Source of the DNA: Filifactor villosus
GTDB taxonomy: Bacteria; Bacillota; Clostridia; Peptostreptococcales; Filifactoraceae
Assembly: GCF_042652965.1 (NCBI RefSeq)
Contig: NZ_JBHSHL010000025.1
Location: 62,001 to 126,000 of the forward strand
Reading direction: 5' to 3'
Length of the DNA: 64,000 nt
Numbering within the stretch: position 1 is the stretch's first letter; every line of letters starts with the position of its first letter. The position numbers and the translations under genes were made by a program. Below the pieces are notes generated by a model. That model had not been told where the DNA came from. It worked only from the letters and a program-made list of their open reading frames with translations, and did no database searches. Positions 53,038 through 62,193 of this stretch are shown here, piece by piece.

Positions 53038-53217
53038 GGGAAATTTCTCTTGTTCCTCTCTTTTTTAGGTATTTGTGAATGAAATGGGAGAAAGTCTCTT
53101 GCAAACGCTTCTTCGTTGTATTATGATTAAAGAAAGGTCTACGGTTGATATCGGACCGTTGTCTTGACAACTCTAAAAAATGAATAGCATAAGTGTTGCT
53201 ATGGAACAACTTGTAAG

Positions 53218-53252
53218 AAAGGGCGGCAGTATAACTGTACCGCTCTTTTTTT
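53218..53252 (+). terminator. Terminator after the hydroxyacyl-CoA dehydrogenase gene
   Basis: GGGCGGCAGT (53221-53230), loop ATA, ACTG-TA-CCGCTC (53234-53245) with a two-base bulge, then TTTTTTT. Confidence 0.75.
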
Positions 53253-53450
53253 AACCGAAGACCGAGTGCGGATATGTGCAAAGAGACGTTTCATTCCTAT
53301 TGTTTTCCACATGAAATCTCAGGGTTGCAAACTGTTTTCGGGAAGCGATGTGTTCCGCTTGAACTTCCATTTCGGATCATCCGTGTAAACGTTCGACATC
53401 AAGATGGTTCACTTCTTAATAGAACGGAGCTGCTTTTCTGTGATCATGTC

Positions 53451-53564
53451 ATACTGTTATCCGATGGAAAGCTCATCCGGTCTATTTTTCAACTATGAAG
53501 CTCTGTTTCGTTTTTTGTGGAGTACGATCTTGTGCTGATATCAATAATGCAATGAATAATACTA
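53451..53564 (+). mobile_element. Degenerate element A
   Basis: ATACTGTTATCC...CTATTTTTCAACTATGAAG...TGATATCAATAATGCAATGAATAATACTA followed by TA. Length (114 bp) and block order match; identity is low. Confidence 0.4.
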
Positions 53565-53660
53565 TAGCATCGATATTTTCGTGTTTCGATCGGGAAAATA
53601 GGATGACCGGACAGTCTTATCCGGATAGAGTGATCGCGGTATGTAGAAGGAGGTGCAGAG

Positions 53661-55073
53661 ATGCTTGAAAAAGACGAGAACAAAGTTAAGATGAACTCCG
53701 ATTTTCTTTTGGAGATGATACTTTCAGACACGAACGAACTCCTGGTCTTTGTCGATAAGGATGGGATCATCGTGGAGTTGAGCAAAGCTTATGCGGAGTT
53801 TTTGAAGGTGGAGCGCTCTGAAGCGATAGGAAAACATGTCTCCGATGTAATTGAAAACTCAAGGATGCACATCGTGATAAAGACAGGGAAGGCGGAGATC
53901 GAAGCGACGCAGAAGATACATGGAAAAAATATGATAGCCAACCGAATTCCGGTCTATCACAATGAGAAGATCGTAGGAGCTTTCGGAAGGGTCGTGTTTC
54001 GAGATACGGCGGAATTGTATTCCCTTTCGGAGCGGATCAAGGAGATGGAGGTGGAACTCAACTACTATAAGAAGAATTTTAATCAGAGCAATCGCTCCAA
54101 ATACACTTTAAATGATATTATAGGAAGTTCCATACCGATGATGGAACTCAAAAATAAGATACAGAGGATAGCCCAGAATAACTCCAACATATTGATCCTG
54201 GGAGAGAGTGGGACCGGAAAGGAACTCTATGCCCATGCAATTCACGATTTGAGTGCGAGGAGAAAATATCCCTTTATCTGTGTAAACTGTGCAAGTATTC
54301 CGGGAGAGTTGTTGGAGTCGGAGCTCTTCGGATATGAAGAAGGGGCATTTACCGGTGCGAAAAAAGGAGGGAAGATGGGGCTGTTCCAGGCAGCGAATGG
54401 GGGTACGATCTTTCTCGACGAAATCGGAGAGCTTCCTCTCAATATGCAGGTAAAGATGCTCAGGGTTCTTCAGGAACGCGAGGTTAAGAAGATAGGTTCA
54501 ACGGTTACCGAGGCGGTTGACGTAAGGATCATATCGGCAACGAATCGAAACCTCGAAAAAATGGTAGATACAAGGGATTTTCGTTCCGATCTCTATTACA
54601 GGCTCAACGTCGTAAGACTTGTAATACCACCACTCAGAGATCGAAGACAGGATGTTCCCGACCTTGTCTACCATTTTATTGAAAAACTTGCAGGAAAAGA
54701 AGAAATGCCGTTTTACGATATCAGTGACAAGGCGATGAGGATGTTGATGAACTACGATTGGCCGGGAAATGTCAGGGAACTGGAAAATGTGATAGAAAGG
54801 GCCGGTAACTTTGTCGGTGCCGATGGAGTAATTGGAATAGAGCATCTGCCCTTGAGAGTCACGAAAAACGTCTATCAGACCGATATCAGACCCTTGGGAG
54901 AGACGATGGGCGAGTATGAGAAGAAGGTTGTCCAGGAGGCTTTGATCAACTGTCATTCCAATAAGGTTTTGACGGCCAAGATGCTCGGGATCAGTAGGAC
55001 CGCCCTCTATGAAAAGATGAATAAGTACGGGATCAAAAGTCAAAGGGAGAAGAAGGAGGATAAGAAGAGATAG
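53661..55073 (+). CDS. PAS-domain sigma-54-dependent transcriptional activator
   Basis: 470 residues. PAS domain at about 15-125 (MILSDTNELLVFVDKDGIIVELSKAYAEFLKV). AAA+ domain at about 150-385: Walker A GESGTGKE (181-188), the sigma-54 contact loop GAFTGA (228-233), Walker B GGTIFLDEIGEL, and the arginine finger in FRSDLYYRLNVV. Fis-type HTH at about 430-458 (HSNKVLTAKMLGISRTALYEKMNKYG). It needs RpoN, not in this window. As with AtoC- or RocR-like local activators, it most likely switches on the neighbouring hydroxybutyrate genes when its PAS domain binds an effector. GAAGGAGGTG precedes the ATG. Confidence 0.94.
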   Translation: MLEKDENKVKMNSDFLLEMILSDTNELLVFVDKDGIIVELSKAYAEFLKVERSEAIGKHVSDVIENSRMHIVIKTGKAEIEATQKIHGKNMIANRIPVYHNEKIVGAFGRVVFRDTAELYSLSERIKEMEVELNYYKKNFNQSNRSKYTLNDIIGSSIPMMELKNKIQRIAQNNSNILILGESGTGKELYAHAIHDLSARRKYPFICVNCASIPGELLESELFGYEEGAFTGAKKGGKMGLFQAANGGTIFLDEIGELPLNMQVKMLRVLQEREVKKIGSTVTEAVDVRIISATNRNLEKMVDTRDFRSDLYYRLNVVRLVIPPLRDRRQDVPDLVYHFIEKLAGKEEMPFYDISDKAMRMLMNYDWPGNVRELENVIERAGNFVGADGVIGIEHLPLRVTKNVYQTDIRPLGETMGEYEKKVVQEALINCHSNKVLTAKMLGISRTALYEKMNKYGIKSQREKKEDKKR

Positions 55074-55095
55074 GTCTATGCCGCAATCGGCTGCT

Positions 55096-55146
55096 ATACA
55101 AAAAAACTGTTGTTTTTATGTAAGAAAAGACAACAGTTTTTTTGTA
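55096..55146. terminator. Two-way terminator between the activator and the transglycosylase
   Basis: TACAAAAAAACTGTTGT pairs with ACAACAGTTTTTTTGTA; A- and T-runs on both sides allow it to end both convergent transcripts. Confidence 0.9.
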
Positions 55147-55162
55147 TGCTTTGAGTTGAATT

Positions 55163-56032
55163 TTATTTGCTCATATAAGCGATGATTTTCTTTTCCTTAG
55201 CAAGTACGTTGTTGGCATACTTGGTGTTGTAGGTTCCTCTTGCGACATTTCCTATTCCCCAGTTGTAGGCAGTCAGAGCGAGGACTTCGTTTCCATTGTA
55301 CTTTTTGAGGTAGGAAGAAAGTTCCCGGGTTCCCCGATCGACGTTGATGGAAATACTGTACATTTGTTTTGTACTTAGACCCGATCCTGAGTATTTGCTG
55401 TGGATTTGCATCAAACCGTAACAAGGTCCCGTTTTTGTGGTGGGAGAGTAGGTGCTTTCCTTCCAGATAACAGCCATAATCAGCGAACTTCGAACATTAT
55501 ACTTCTTTGAATACTTGAGTACGGCATTTGCAATATCCGAGCGTTGTTGAACGCTTAGACTCTTGTTTTTTGCACGGATAAAACTCCTGATGCGAACAGC
55601 CTTTTTATCGTTTGATATGTTTGAAAGAGGCTGTGTATTTTTTTGTTGTACGGGAGCGGGTTCTTCCTCCGGCTCTTCTTCGGGAATGTCATTGTCGTTG
55701 TCATTGTCGTTGTCATCTCCGTCGGAAACTTTCCCGCTCTTGCCCGCACGATAAAAGTCGTGGGGAAGATCTTCCGCTTCGGCGTTTTCCGTTGCGGATT
55801 CGGGTTTTGCAGTGCTTTCGGAGGTGTTTTTATCTTCGGTTGTCGTATTATCTTCGGTTTTTGCTTTAGATGCTTCAACCTCCGCAGTTGCAGAAGTCTC
55901 TTCCGATTGTACCTGTTTCTCAAGAGTCGTGTTTGAAATCGATTCTTCGCTTACTGACTTGTCATCTGCCCAAACCATCTGTACAGAGGTCAAAAACAAG
56001 GCTAATGCAAGGATTAAAGAATATTTTTTCAT
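55163..56032 (-). CDS. Secreted lytic transglycosylase (SLT fold)
   Basis: 289 residues. Signal peptide at 1-22 (SLILALALFLTSVQMVWA). A long low-complexity linker rich in Thr, Glu, Ser and Ala (about 25-140) contains an Asn-Asp repeat (about 106-115) and EEEPEEEPAP. The SLT domain is at about 145-285: catalytic Glu192 in IMAVIWKESTYSP, then GPCYGLMQIH, INVDRGTRELSSYLKKYNGNEVLALTAYNWGIGNV. It cleaves the glycan chain of peptidoglycan. With NamZ nearby it indicates a wall-recycling neighbourhood. Confidence 0.93.
   Translation of the reverse strand: MKKYSLILALALFLTSVQMVWADDKSVSEESISNTTLEKQVQSEETSATAEVEASKAKTEDNTTTEDKNTSESTAKPESATENAEAEDLPHDFYRAGKSGKVSDGDDNDNDNDNDIPEEEPEEEPAPVQQKNTQPLSNISNDKKAVRIRSFIRAKNKSLSVQQRSDIANAVLKYSKKYNVRSSLIMAVIWKESTYSPTTKTGPCYGLMQIHSKYSGSGLSTKQMYSISINVDRGTRELSSYLKKYNGNEVLALTAYNWGIGNVARGTYNTKYANNVLAKEKKIIAYMSK
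55688..55716. repeat. 12-bp tandem repeat coding the Asn-Asp run
   Basis: GTCATTGTCGTT is repeated twice plus GTCAT. It encodes Asp-Asn pairs in the linker of the transglycosylase and could vary in length. Confidence 0.7.
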
Positions 56033-56294
56033 AAGTTACTCCTTTGTAAATTTTGTTTTTTTGAATTATATCCGATTATTTTCTATAATTCAAGAAAAAA
56101 ACACAAAACGGTTACAAAAAGGTAACAAAAAGAAGACAGAGGGGAAGGGAAGAACGTTTTAAACAGACGGTTTAAAGGGGAATGTAAAAAAAGATAGGGA
56201 AAAGGCAGAAATATTATCTGAAAATTAGTTCAATTCAAACAAAAATCCTGCCTTTTTGCGTCAAATGGATGAAATTAACAAGAAAAATTTCAAT

Positions 56295-57569
56295 TTAAGG
56301 ATAGATCAAATACTGTTGTCTTAAGGCTTTGAATGTATTTAATTCTTTTTGGTAACTTTCGACAATTTCTTCGCCTGACAGTTTTTTCTTCAAAGATTTT
56401 CCCATAGCGTCACTTCCGAAGAGTTTTTCGAACATGGGTATGACTCCGTTTTTTTCACTCGGAACTTGAATCGGGCGAAGAAGGTTTGCTGTTGCGAGAG
56501 CATAGATACCTGTTTTTGCAGGGTTAAATGTGTGGTAATCGGTAATGATGACCTTGACTCCGCCACGATCGTTGATGGTGGCGGGTTCAAAACGAACTCC
56601 ACTAAGCCCCGAACGATTTAGGCTGTCGGCAAATTTTACCGAATCAATGTTTTTTCCTCCGATCCAATGAAATTTATTCGCCTGTCCGATTCCGGTTCCT
56701 TCTCCCATTCCCGTGGCCATATAGAGGAAGGCCGATTCGATGTCGGGGATGTTCGGAGATGTTTGAGCAAAGGGAAGTCCCGTGTCCTGCCATATCATCG
56801 AGCGAGAGTAGTTCTTCATAGGAATCACGGTAAGATCGGCATGGATCTTACGGTTGAAGAAACGTGCCAACTCTCCGCAGGTCATACCGTGAGCAAGAGG
56901 AAGGTTGTCCACGCCGACAAAGGTAAGGTACTTATCCTTTGCGACATGACCTTCGACGATGGTTCCACCTAAGGGGTTGGGACGATCGAGAACGAGGATG
57001 GGGATGTTGTGTTTTGCACCCGCCTTCATAACGTAGTTCAGGGTAGACATATAGGTGTAGGTTCTGGAGCCGATGTCCTGCATATCGAAGATGAGAAGAT
57101 CGATCCCTTCCAACATTTGTGCAGAAGGCTGTCTTGTTTTGCCGTAAAGACTGTAGACGGGAAGGTTTCTTTTGGTATCGGTATAGGACATCACATAGGC
57201 TCCCGCTTTGGTTTTGCCGTCGAGACCGTGTTCGGGGGCATAGGTTGCAACCAGACGAGCGGAAGGGTGGTTGTAGAGCTTGTCGACAGTGCTTTCGCCT
57301 CTAGAGTTTACTCCGGTCTGATTGGTGACCAAGCCGATTCTTTTGCCGCTGATGAGATGTTCAAAATCCGTAAACAGGACTTCATTGCCGAGGATAACTC
57401 TACCCCGAGAAGCGGTGTTTGAATTCGATAAGGAGCTCCTCCCTTCATGGAGAATCAATACAGAGTCCAAGTAGTCGAAAACATCACGAACCGACTCCTG
57501 TGCAAAGCTCACTCCTGTTTGAAGGAGTACAGAGAGCAGTAAAACAAAGATCAAAAACTTTTTTTTCAT
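56295..57569 (-). CDS. namZ: Exo-beta-N-acetylmuramidase NamZ family (DUF1343)
   Basis: 424 residues. Signal peptide at 1-23 (FLIFVLLLSVLLQTGVSFAQ). The DUF1343 core has KRIGLVTNQTGVN, ATYAPEHGLDG, PVYSLYGKTRQPS, IDLLIFDMQDIGSRTYTYMSTLNYVM, VLDRPNPLGGTIVEGHV, LPLAHGMTCGELARFFN and GTGIGQANKFHWIGG. NamZ releases MurNAc from the non-reducing end of glycan chains for wall turnover. AAAGGAGGAAGCT precedes the ATG. The dyad ACAAACACGTTTGT lies 100 bases upstream. Confidence 0.93.
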   Translation of the reverse strand: MKKKFLIFVLLLSVLLQTGVSFAQESVRDVFDYLDSVLILHEGRSSLSNSNTASRGRVILGNEVLFTDFEHLISGKRIGLVTNQTGVNSRGESTVDKLYNHPSARLVATYAPEHGLDGKTKAGAYVMSYTDTKRNLPVYSLYGKTRQPSAQMLEGIDLLIFDMQDIGSRTYTYMSTLNYVMKAGAKHNIPILVLDRPNPLGGTIVEGHVAKDKYLTFVGVDNLPLAHGMTCGELARFFNRKIHADLTVIPMKNYSRSMIWQDTGLPFAQTSPNIPDIESAFLYMATGMGEGTGIGQANKFHWIGGKNIDSVKFADSLNRSGLSGVRFEPATINDRGGVKVIITDYHTFNPAKTGIYALATANLLRPIQVPSEKNGVIPMFEKLFGSDAMGKSLKKKLSGEEIVESYQKELNTFKALRQQYLIYP

Positions 57570-57932
57570 AGCTTCCTCCTTTTGTAACGGAAGACCGTCC
57601 TTCCGTATTCATGTGATATGCAAGGTACGGATAAAAAGCTGTTCGGAAAAGATGTTGTTTTTAGATGAACAAACACGTTTGTGCTTAAAGCCGACCCTCG
57701 CTTCGAGTATCTTCTTGTCTTTCGACAGGAACGAACATAGAAAACACTCTTCTTTATATTGTATCGAATAATAAAAAAATGTGAGGTTACAATATCTTTA
57801 CAATCCATATCATTTTTCGGATATCTTGAGGTTTTTTTGAGGCAGGGGCATGACAAGAGCAGTTTGAGCATGAGTAAAAGACAGACTGCTGTTTTTTTTT
57901 TGAAAAAAACTTGTAAGAAATCCAAAAACTGC
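57570..57932. other. Gap between namZ and the GntR-ABC operon
   Basis: Besides the palindrome at 57669 I see no gene or repeat. Confidence 0.4.
57669..57682. promoter_or_regulatory. Palindrome upstream of namZ
   Basis: ACAAAC-AC-GTTTGT, a 6-bp inverted repeat with 2-base spacer, LacI-type in look. It may control namZ on the minus strand. Confidence 0.35.
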
Positions 57933-57961
57933 TTGACGTAGAAGGAAAAATGCCCTATTAT
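57933..57961 (+). promoter_or_regulatory. Promoter of the GntR-ABC operon
   Basis: TTGACG (57933-57938), 17 bases, TATTAT (57956-57961). Just downstream TTGTA-N12-TACAA (57965-57986) is a possible site for the GntR protein itself. Confidence 0.75.
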
Positions 57962-58013
57962 ATTATTGTATCAATTCAATAGTACAAAAATGGTGGATGA
58001 AGGAGGGTCAAGG

Positions 58014-58382
58014 ATGACATGGGTGTTTGATGAGAAGAGCCCGATCTATCTTCAGCTGATGGATTATTTGAAGAAGCAGATCATGTCCGGAGAGTTGCAG
58101 GGAGGTCAGAAGATCTTGTCGGTTCGAGAGTTGGCAAAACTTGCGGGAGTCAATCCCAATACGATGCAGAAGGCTCTTTCGGAGTTGGAAAGGGAGAAGC
58201 TTATCTATTCGGAGAGGACGGCGGGACGTTTTGTAACCAAGGATATAGAACTTATTGAACAAAAGAGAAAAGATTTGGCGAGAAAATATATGGAGGACTT
58301 TATTACTTCACTGAAGGAGTTGGGTTATACAAAGGAGCAGATCAGAGCATTATTGGATGATTTGTTTGAAGGGGGGAAGTAG
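58014..58382 (+). CDS. GntR-family regulator, YtrA subfamily
   Basis: 122 residues from ATG 58014, seven bases after GGAGGG. DNA-binding domain FDEKSPIYLQLMDYLKKQIMSGELQGGQKILSVRELAKLAGVNPNTMQKALSELEREKLIYSERTAGRFVT, followed by a short C-terminal dimerisation part of about 45 residues. This small-tail layout defines the YtrA subfamily, which controls ABC transporters in the same operon. The ABC ATPase gene starts two bases after its stop codon. Confidence 0.94.
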   Translation: MTWVFDEKSPIYLQLMDYLKKQIMSGELQGGQKILSVRELAKLAGVNPNTMQKALSELEREKLIYSERTAGRFVTKDIELIEQKRKDLARKYMEDFITSLKELGYTKEQIRALLDDLFEGGK

Positions 58383-58383
58383 G

Positions 58384-59175
58384 ATGAATTTGGAAAAAGA
58401 AGTTCAGATGAAAGAAAAAGAGGAATTGCAACAAAAGGATATTGTTGATTTTGAAACGTCCTTTGAAAAGGCAAACGGAAGATGTTTGGTCGAATTTCGG
58501 AATGTGACCAAGCGTTTTGGGAAGTTAAATGCCTTGCAGAACGTGTCCTTTAAGTTAAATACGGGAAAAATCATCGGTCTTTTGGGACCGAACGGAAGCG
58601 GAAAATCGACGGCGATCAAGCTGATTAACGGACTTCTTCAGGCGGATGAGGGACAGGTTCTGGTCAATGGAGAAAGGCCGGGGCTGGAGAGTAAGAAGGT
58701 CGTGTCCTATCTTCCGGAGAGGACCTATCTGAATAACTGGATGAAGGTATCTCAGCTTCTGAAGTTCTTTGAAGATTTCTATGAAGACTTCGATATCAAT
58801 GTGGCAAGGGAGATGCTCGATAACCTTGGTATCGATGAAAAGGCGAGGTTGAAGACCTTGTCGAAGGGAACCAAGGAAAAGGTACAGCTCATTCTTGTGA
58901 TGTCAAGAAAGGCCCAACTCTATGTGCTCGATGAGCCGATCGGAGGAGTCGATCCCGCTGCAAGGGATTATATTCTCTCCACCATCATCCGAAATTATTC
59001 CCCGAATTCCGCAATCCTGATATCCACCCACTTGATTCAAGATGTGGAGAGGATCCTCGATGAAGTCATCCTGATCAAAGAGGGAAGGATCTATCTACAG
59101 GACAGCGTCGATAATATCAGAGAAGAGAAGGAAAGCTCGATCGATCACTTGTTCAGGGAGGTATTCAAATGTTAG
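58384..59175 (+). CDS. ABC transporter ATPase of the GntR operon
   Basis: 263 residues from ATG 58384, behind GGGGGGAAG. Walker A is LLGPNGSGKSTAIKLINGL, the signature a variant LSKGTKEKVQLILVM, Walker B YVLDEPIGGVDPAARDYIL and the H-loop ISTHLI. The first 35 residues (rich in Lys/Glu) are an extra N-terminal extension. The LSKG signature and pairing with a YtrA regulator are typical of YtrB-like ATPases linked to envelope stress. Its end overlaps the permease gene by 7 bases. Confidence 0.92.
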   Translation: MNLEKEVQMKEKEELQQKDIVDFETSFEKANGRCLVEFRNVTKRFGKLNALQNVSFKLNTGKIIGLLGPNGSGKSTAIKLINGLLQADEGQVLVNGERPGLESKKVVSYLPERTYLNNWMKVSQLLKFFEDFYEDFDINVAREMLDNLGIDEKARLKTLSKGTKEKVQLILVMSRKAQLYVLDEPIGGVDPAARDYILSTIIRNYSPNSAILISTHLIQDVERILDEVILIKEGRIYLQDSVDNIREEKESSIDHLFREVFKC

Positions 59176-59981
59176 GAAAATTGATTAAATACGAGATGAA
59201 GTCGGTTGCACGCTATTTTGTACCCTTATATGCTTTGATCCTCATAAGCTCTCTTCTTCTGGGACTGAATGTAGGGGCTTCGATGAGGTCGGGGTTGGAA
59301 ACTTACGGAGCTGAAGGAATCATCCCCAGCTTATTGACCCTCATCCTTGTGTCGGGCTACATTGCTCTCTATGTGATTACCATCATTATGATCGTTACCA
59401 GATACAGCAAGAATTTGCTGGGTGATGAGGGGTATCTGATGATGACCCTTCCGGTAAAGACGGAGTCCATCCTGCATTCCAAGTGGATATCATCAATGAT
59501 ATGGATGTTTTTGAGTATGGTCGTTGCGACTTTGAGTTTTGTTTTGATCTTCGTGCAGGTCATTACTCCCGAACATATCAGTGACATGATGCATACAATG
59601 AAAATGGTGTTTGGAGCGGCGGATAAACTCTTTCTTCTCCTGATTTTGGTCAATATGTTGTTCGGCTATGTTGCAGGAGTATGTATGATTTACGCTGCGA
59701 TTTCGATTGCACATCTTCCTCCTTTTGCAAAGCATAGAACGATATGGGCCTTTGTTATCTATATTGTTGGCAGCAATGTACTGGGTGTTTTTATAGCAAA
59801 CATTTTGGAGCCCTTGATGGAATACTATGGAGAAGGAGAAGGTCTTATGTATGGAGGAGATCTTTTTTGGGGGAATATCAATCAGATTTTTGGAATTATC
59901 TTACTGATACAGATTGTATTGGCTTGCGGTTTCTTCCTGCTCAACCACTATATTTTGTCTAAAAAATTAAACCTGGAATAA
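59169..59981 (+). CDS. ABC transporter permease of the GntR operon
   Basis: 270 residues with six membrane helices. KYEMKSVARYFVPLYALILISSLLLGL starts the first; the loop RYSKNLLGDEGYLMMTLPVKTESILHSKWISSMIW before the third is a common feature of such exporters. It has no assigned substrate. It would pair with the ATPase encoded upstream as a dimeric exporter, likely with lipid or antibiotic-related cargo by analogy. A terminator follows directly. Confidence 0.85.
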   Translation: MLGKLIKYEMKSVARYFVPLYALILISSLLLGLNVGASMRSGLETYGAEGIIPSLLTLILVSGYIALYVITIIMIVTRYSKNLLGDEGYLMMTLPVKTESILHSKWISSMIWMFLSMVVATLSFVLIFVQVITPEHISDMMHTMKMVFGAADKLFLLLILVNMLFGYVAGVCMIYAAISIAHLPPFAKHRTIWAFVIYIVGSNVLGVFIANILEPLMEYYGEGEGLMYGGDLFWGNINQIFGIILLIQIVLACGFFLLNHYILSKKLNLE

Positions 59982-59987
59982 GAAGGG

Positions 59988-60026
59988 GCAGGCAGGAGGG
60001 TTGTCAAACTCTCCTGCCTGCTTTTT
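59988..60026 (+). terminator. Terminator of the GntR-ABC operon
   Basis: GCAGGCAGGAG (59988-59998) pairs with CTCCTGCCTGC (60011-60021), then TTTTT. Confidence 0.95.
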
Positions 60027-60165
60027 GATTTATTGTAAGTCTTCCCTTGAGATTGTTTCCGTTTTTTTACACAATAACCGTGGAAACCGACAGCGGATGC
60101 GGTATTCTTTTAAAAGAAAAAGATTCTTGATTTTTGTTGAGGCAGAAAGAGAAAGGAACTTATCT

Positions 60166-61416
60166 ATGAAGATTTTGATTACGACGGACACCTACCTTCC
60201 GAGTATCAACGGGGTCGTTACATCGGTCAATATGCTGTATCGGGAGTTGAAGGCAAGAGGACACGATGTGAGAATCCTTACTTTGTCGGATGATATCCAT
60301 ATGAAGAAACGGGACGATGTGTACTATCTTCGATCTTTTCGGATGTATGTGTATCCGGGGGTGCGAGGCACTGTTCCGATCGAGAAGACGTTTCGTAAAG
60401 AGATCGAGAGATGGAGACCGGACATCATCCACACACAGACGGAGTTTTTTACTATGGTTATTGCAAAGAAAATCGCCTCTGTGCTGAACATTCCCATTGT
60501 GCATACCTATCATACCATGTATGAGCATTATACAAGGTATTTGTTAAGAGTCGATGCGATAAGTAGGCAGTCGGCAAAACTTTTTACGCGTGAATCGTTA
60601 AGAATGGTGGATGCGGTAGTTGCACCTACGGGTAAGGTTGAAAAGACCTTGAGAGACTATGGAGTCGACTTACCGGTGTATGTGATTCCGACGGGCTTGG
60701 CGATGGATAAGTTTGGAAAATCGGTATCGGAGGAAGAAAAGAGGGCTCTTAGATGCAAACTCGGTATCTCCGAGGACAAAAAAATTATTGCGACCATAGG
60801 AAGGATCGGTTTGGAGAAGAACCTTGATGAGGTGGCGGATTATTTTTTGTATGTGGAAAGAGCACATCCGGAGATTGTCTGGCTGATCGTGGGAGATGGA
60901 CCGTACAGGGAAGAGTTGCAGAATCGGATTTCGCGTCTCAAACTTTCCGACAATGTTATTTTTACAGGAATGGTTGATCCTGAGGAGATCTATCTCTATT
61001 ATAAATTGGCGGATGTTTTTGTCAGTGCTTCAATGAGCGAAACGCAGGGGCTTACTTATGTGGAAGCGTTGATGGCGGGGACGCCTCTCGTCTGTAAGAA
61101 GGATGCCTGCCTTGCCGATATTCTTGAAGAAGGTGTCAACGGTTATTATTTCGAAACGGGAGATGAGTTCAACAGACATTTGAATGAACTGCTCAGCGAT
61201 GAAGAAAAGAGAAAACGTTTTTCAGACTGTGCCTTGGAGTCGAGTGTGAAATTTTCCAAGGAAAGGTTTGCAGAAAACATCGAAAAAGCATACATGGATT
61301 GTTTGAAGAAGTTTTCGGGGCGTGAAGAAAGATTCCTTCGTTCAAGGAGGTTGGGAAGGATGAAGAAACTGCCCCATCTCTATATGGAAAAGATCAGCGA
61401 TTATTTCCGCTTTTAG
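60166..61416 (+). CDS. GT4-family glycosyltransferase (diacylglycerol glucosyltransferase-like)
   Basis: 416 residues from ATG 60166, behind GAAAGGAA; an in-frame extension upstream overlaps the terminator and is not plausible. N-terminal TTDTYLPSINGVVTSVNMLYRELKARGHDVRILTLS, HTQTEFFTMVIAKKIA, HTYHTMYEHYTRYLLR. C-terminal nucleotide-sugar domain VIPTGLAMDKF, IATIGRIGLEKNLDEV, WLIVGDGPYREEL, and the EX7E-type FVSASMSETQGLTYVEALMAGTPLV. It resembles GT4 enzymes that glucosylate diacylglycerol for glycolipids or lipoteichoic-acid anchors. Confidence 0.88.
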   Translation: MKILITTDTYLPSINGVVTSVNMLYRELKARGHDVRILTLSDDIHMKKRDDVYYLRSFRMYVYPGVRGTVPIEKTFRKEIERWRPDIIHTQTEFFTMVIAKKIASVLNIPIVHTYHTMYEHYTRYLLRVDAISRQSAKLFTRESLRMVDAVVAPTGKVEKTLRDYGVDLPVYVIPTGLAMDKFGKSVSEEEKRALRCKLGISEDKKIIATIGRIGLEKNLDEVADYFLYVERAHPEIVWLIVGDGPYREELQNRISRLKLSDNVIFTGMVDPEEIYLYYKLADVFVSASMSETQGLTYVEALMAGTPLVCKKDACLADILEEGVNGYYFETGDEFNRHLNELLSDEEKRKRFSDCALESSVKFSKERFAENIEKAYMDCLKKFSGREERFLRSRRLGRMKKLPHLYMEKISDYFRF

Positions 61417-61472
61417 ACAAAGAAAGGCTATCAGATTCCTTGCAATGCTGAAAAGGGCTCGAAGAGGTCTTA

Positions 61473-61558
61473 TACTATTATTGATTGCAGTTATTTATAC
61501 CGAGGATTTATATTTCGTAGTTGAAGGATCAATAGGTCTATTCTTCTGTTGAATAATG
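61473..61558 (-). mobile_element. Degenerate, shortened element A
   Basis: TACTATTATTG...TTTCGTAGT...CTTCTGTTGAATAATGC; reverse orientation with an internal deletion of about 25 bp. The left side adjoins TA. Confidence 0.4.
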
Positions 61559-61585
61559 CTCTTATGTGTTTTGGAGGAGGAAGAT

Positions 61586-62140
61586 GTGGAAGAAAGGAGT
61601 CCTTTGAGATTAAGCTTTGATTTTACAAAACAGGATTATTTGGATTTCAGTATGTTTGCTATCGAAGACTTGAAGTTCTACCGAAGGCAGAAGAAAATAT
61701 TTCATATTGTATTTACCGTCGTTCCTACAGGGGTGTGGTTGGTTTTTTGGCTTATGGAAGGAACGGGAACAATCGATTTTGTAGATAAGTGTACCTTGTC
61801 TGTGATGGGAGTTCTCTCCCTCCTGTTCTACCGTTACTTTCCCAAGTTCTACGATGCTCTTATCCTTGCCAATACAAAGAAGATCATCTTCAAGGAGGGA
61901 AGGTCGAACATCTTCGGACGAACGACCGTCGAGTTTGGAGAGGAGAGGCTCCTGCATATCACCGAGTATGAAGAGTCTTCGATGAGGTATGAGAAGATCA
62001 CTAAGGTAATGGAATCGGACAAGGCGATCTACCTTTTTACTGCCCCGTCTATGGCGGTCATCCTTCCGTTGAGGGTCTTTGAGAGCAGGGAAGAGAAGGA
62101 AGCCTTTGCAGAGTTTATCGGGAGGAAGGTTGGACGCTAA
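61586..62140 (+). CDS. YcxB-like membrane protein
   Basis: 184 residues from GTG 61586, five bases after GGAGGAGG; an ATG ten codons earlier precedes that site. Two membrane helices (about 42-62 and 72-90) are followed by a C-terminal domain with YEKITKVMESDKAIYLFTAPSMAVILPLRVF, matching the YcxB-like fold. Function unknown. It follows the glycosyltransferase gene by 170 bases. Confidence 0.78.
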   Translation: MEERSPLRLSFDFTKQDYLDFSMFAIEDLKFYRRQKKIFHIVFTVVPTGVWLVFWLMEGTGTIDFVDKCTLSVMGVLSLLFYRYFPKFYDALILANTKKIIFKEGRSNIFGRTTVEFGEERLLHITEYEESSMRYEKITKVMESDKAIYLFTAPSMAVILPLRVFESREEKEAFAEFIGRKVGR

Positions 62141-62193
62141 TTGCGACCGGGTCGTCGGTGAAGCGGACAACACTTTGAATGGAATTGTAGAAG

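Larger units (their letters stand above)
53038..53660. other. 623-bp gap before the sigma-54 activator
   Basis: Terminator at 53218-53252, degenerate element A at 53451-53564. The sequence TGTAAACGTTCGACA (53385-53399) recalls a cre site but fails at two fixed positions. Confidence 0.4.

Noticed and set aside
53385..53399. cre site TGTAAACGTTCGACA
   Set aside because: Two invariant positions at the 3' side do not match; no relevant gene start follows closely.
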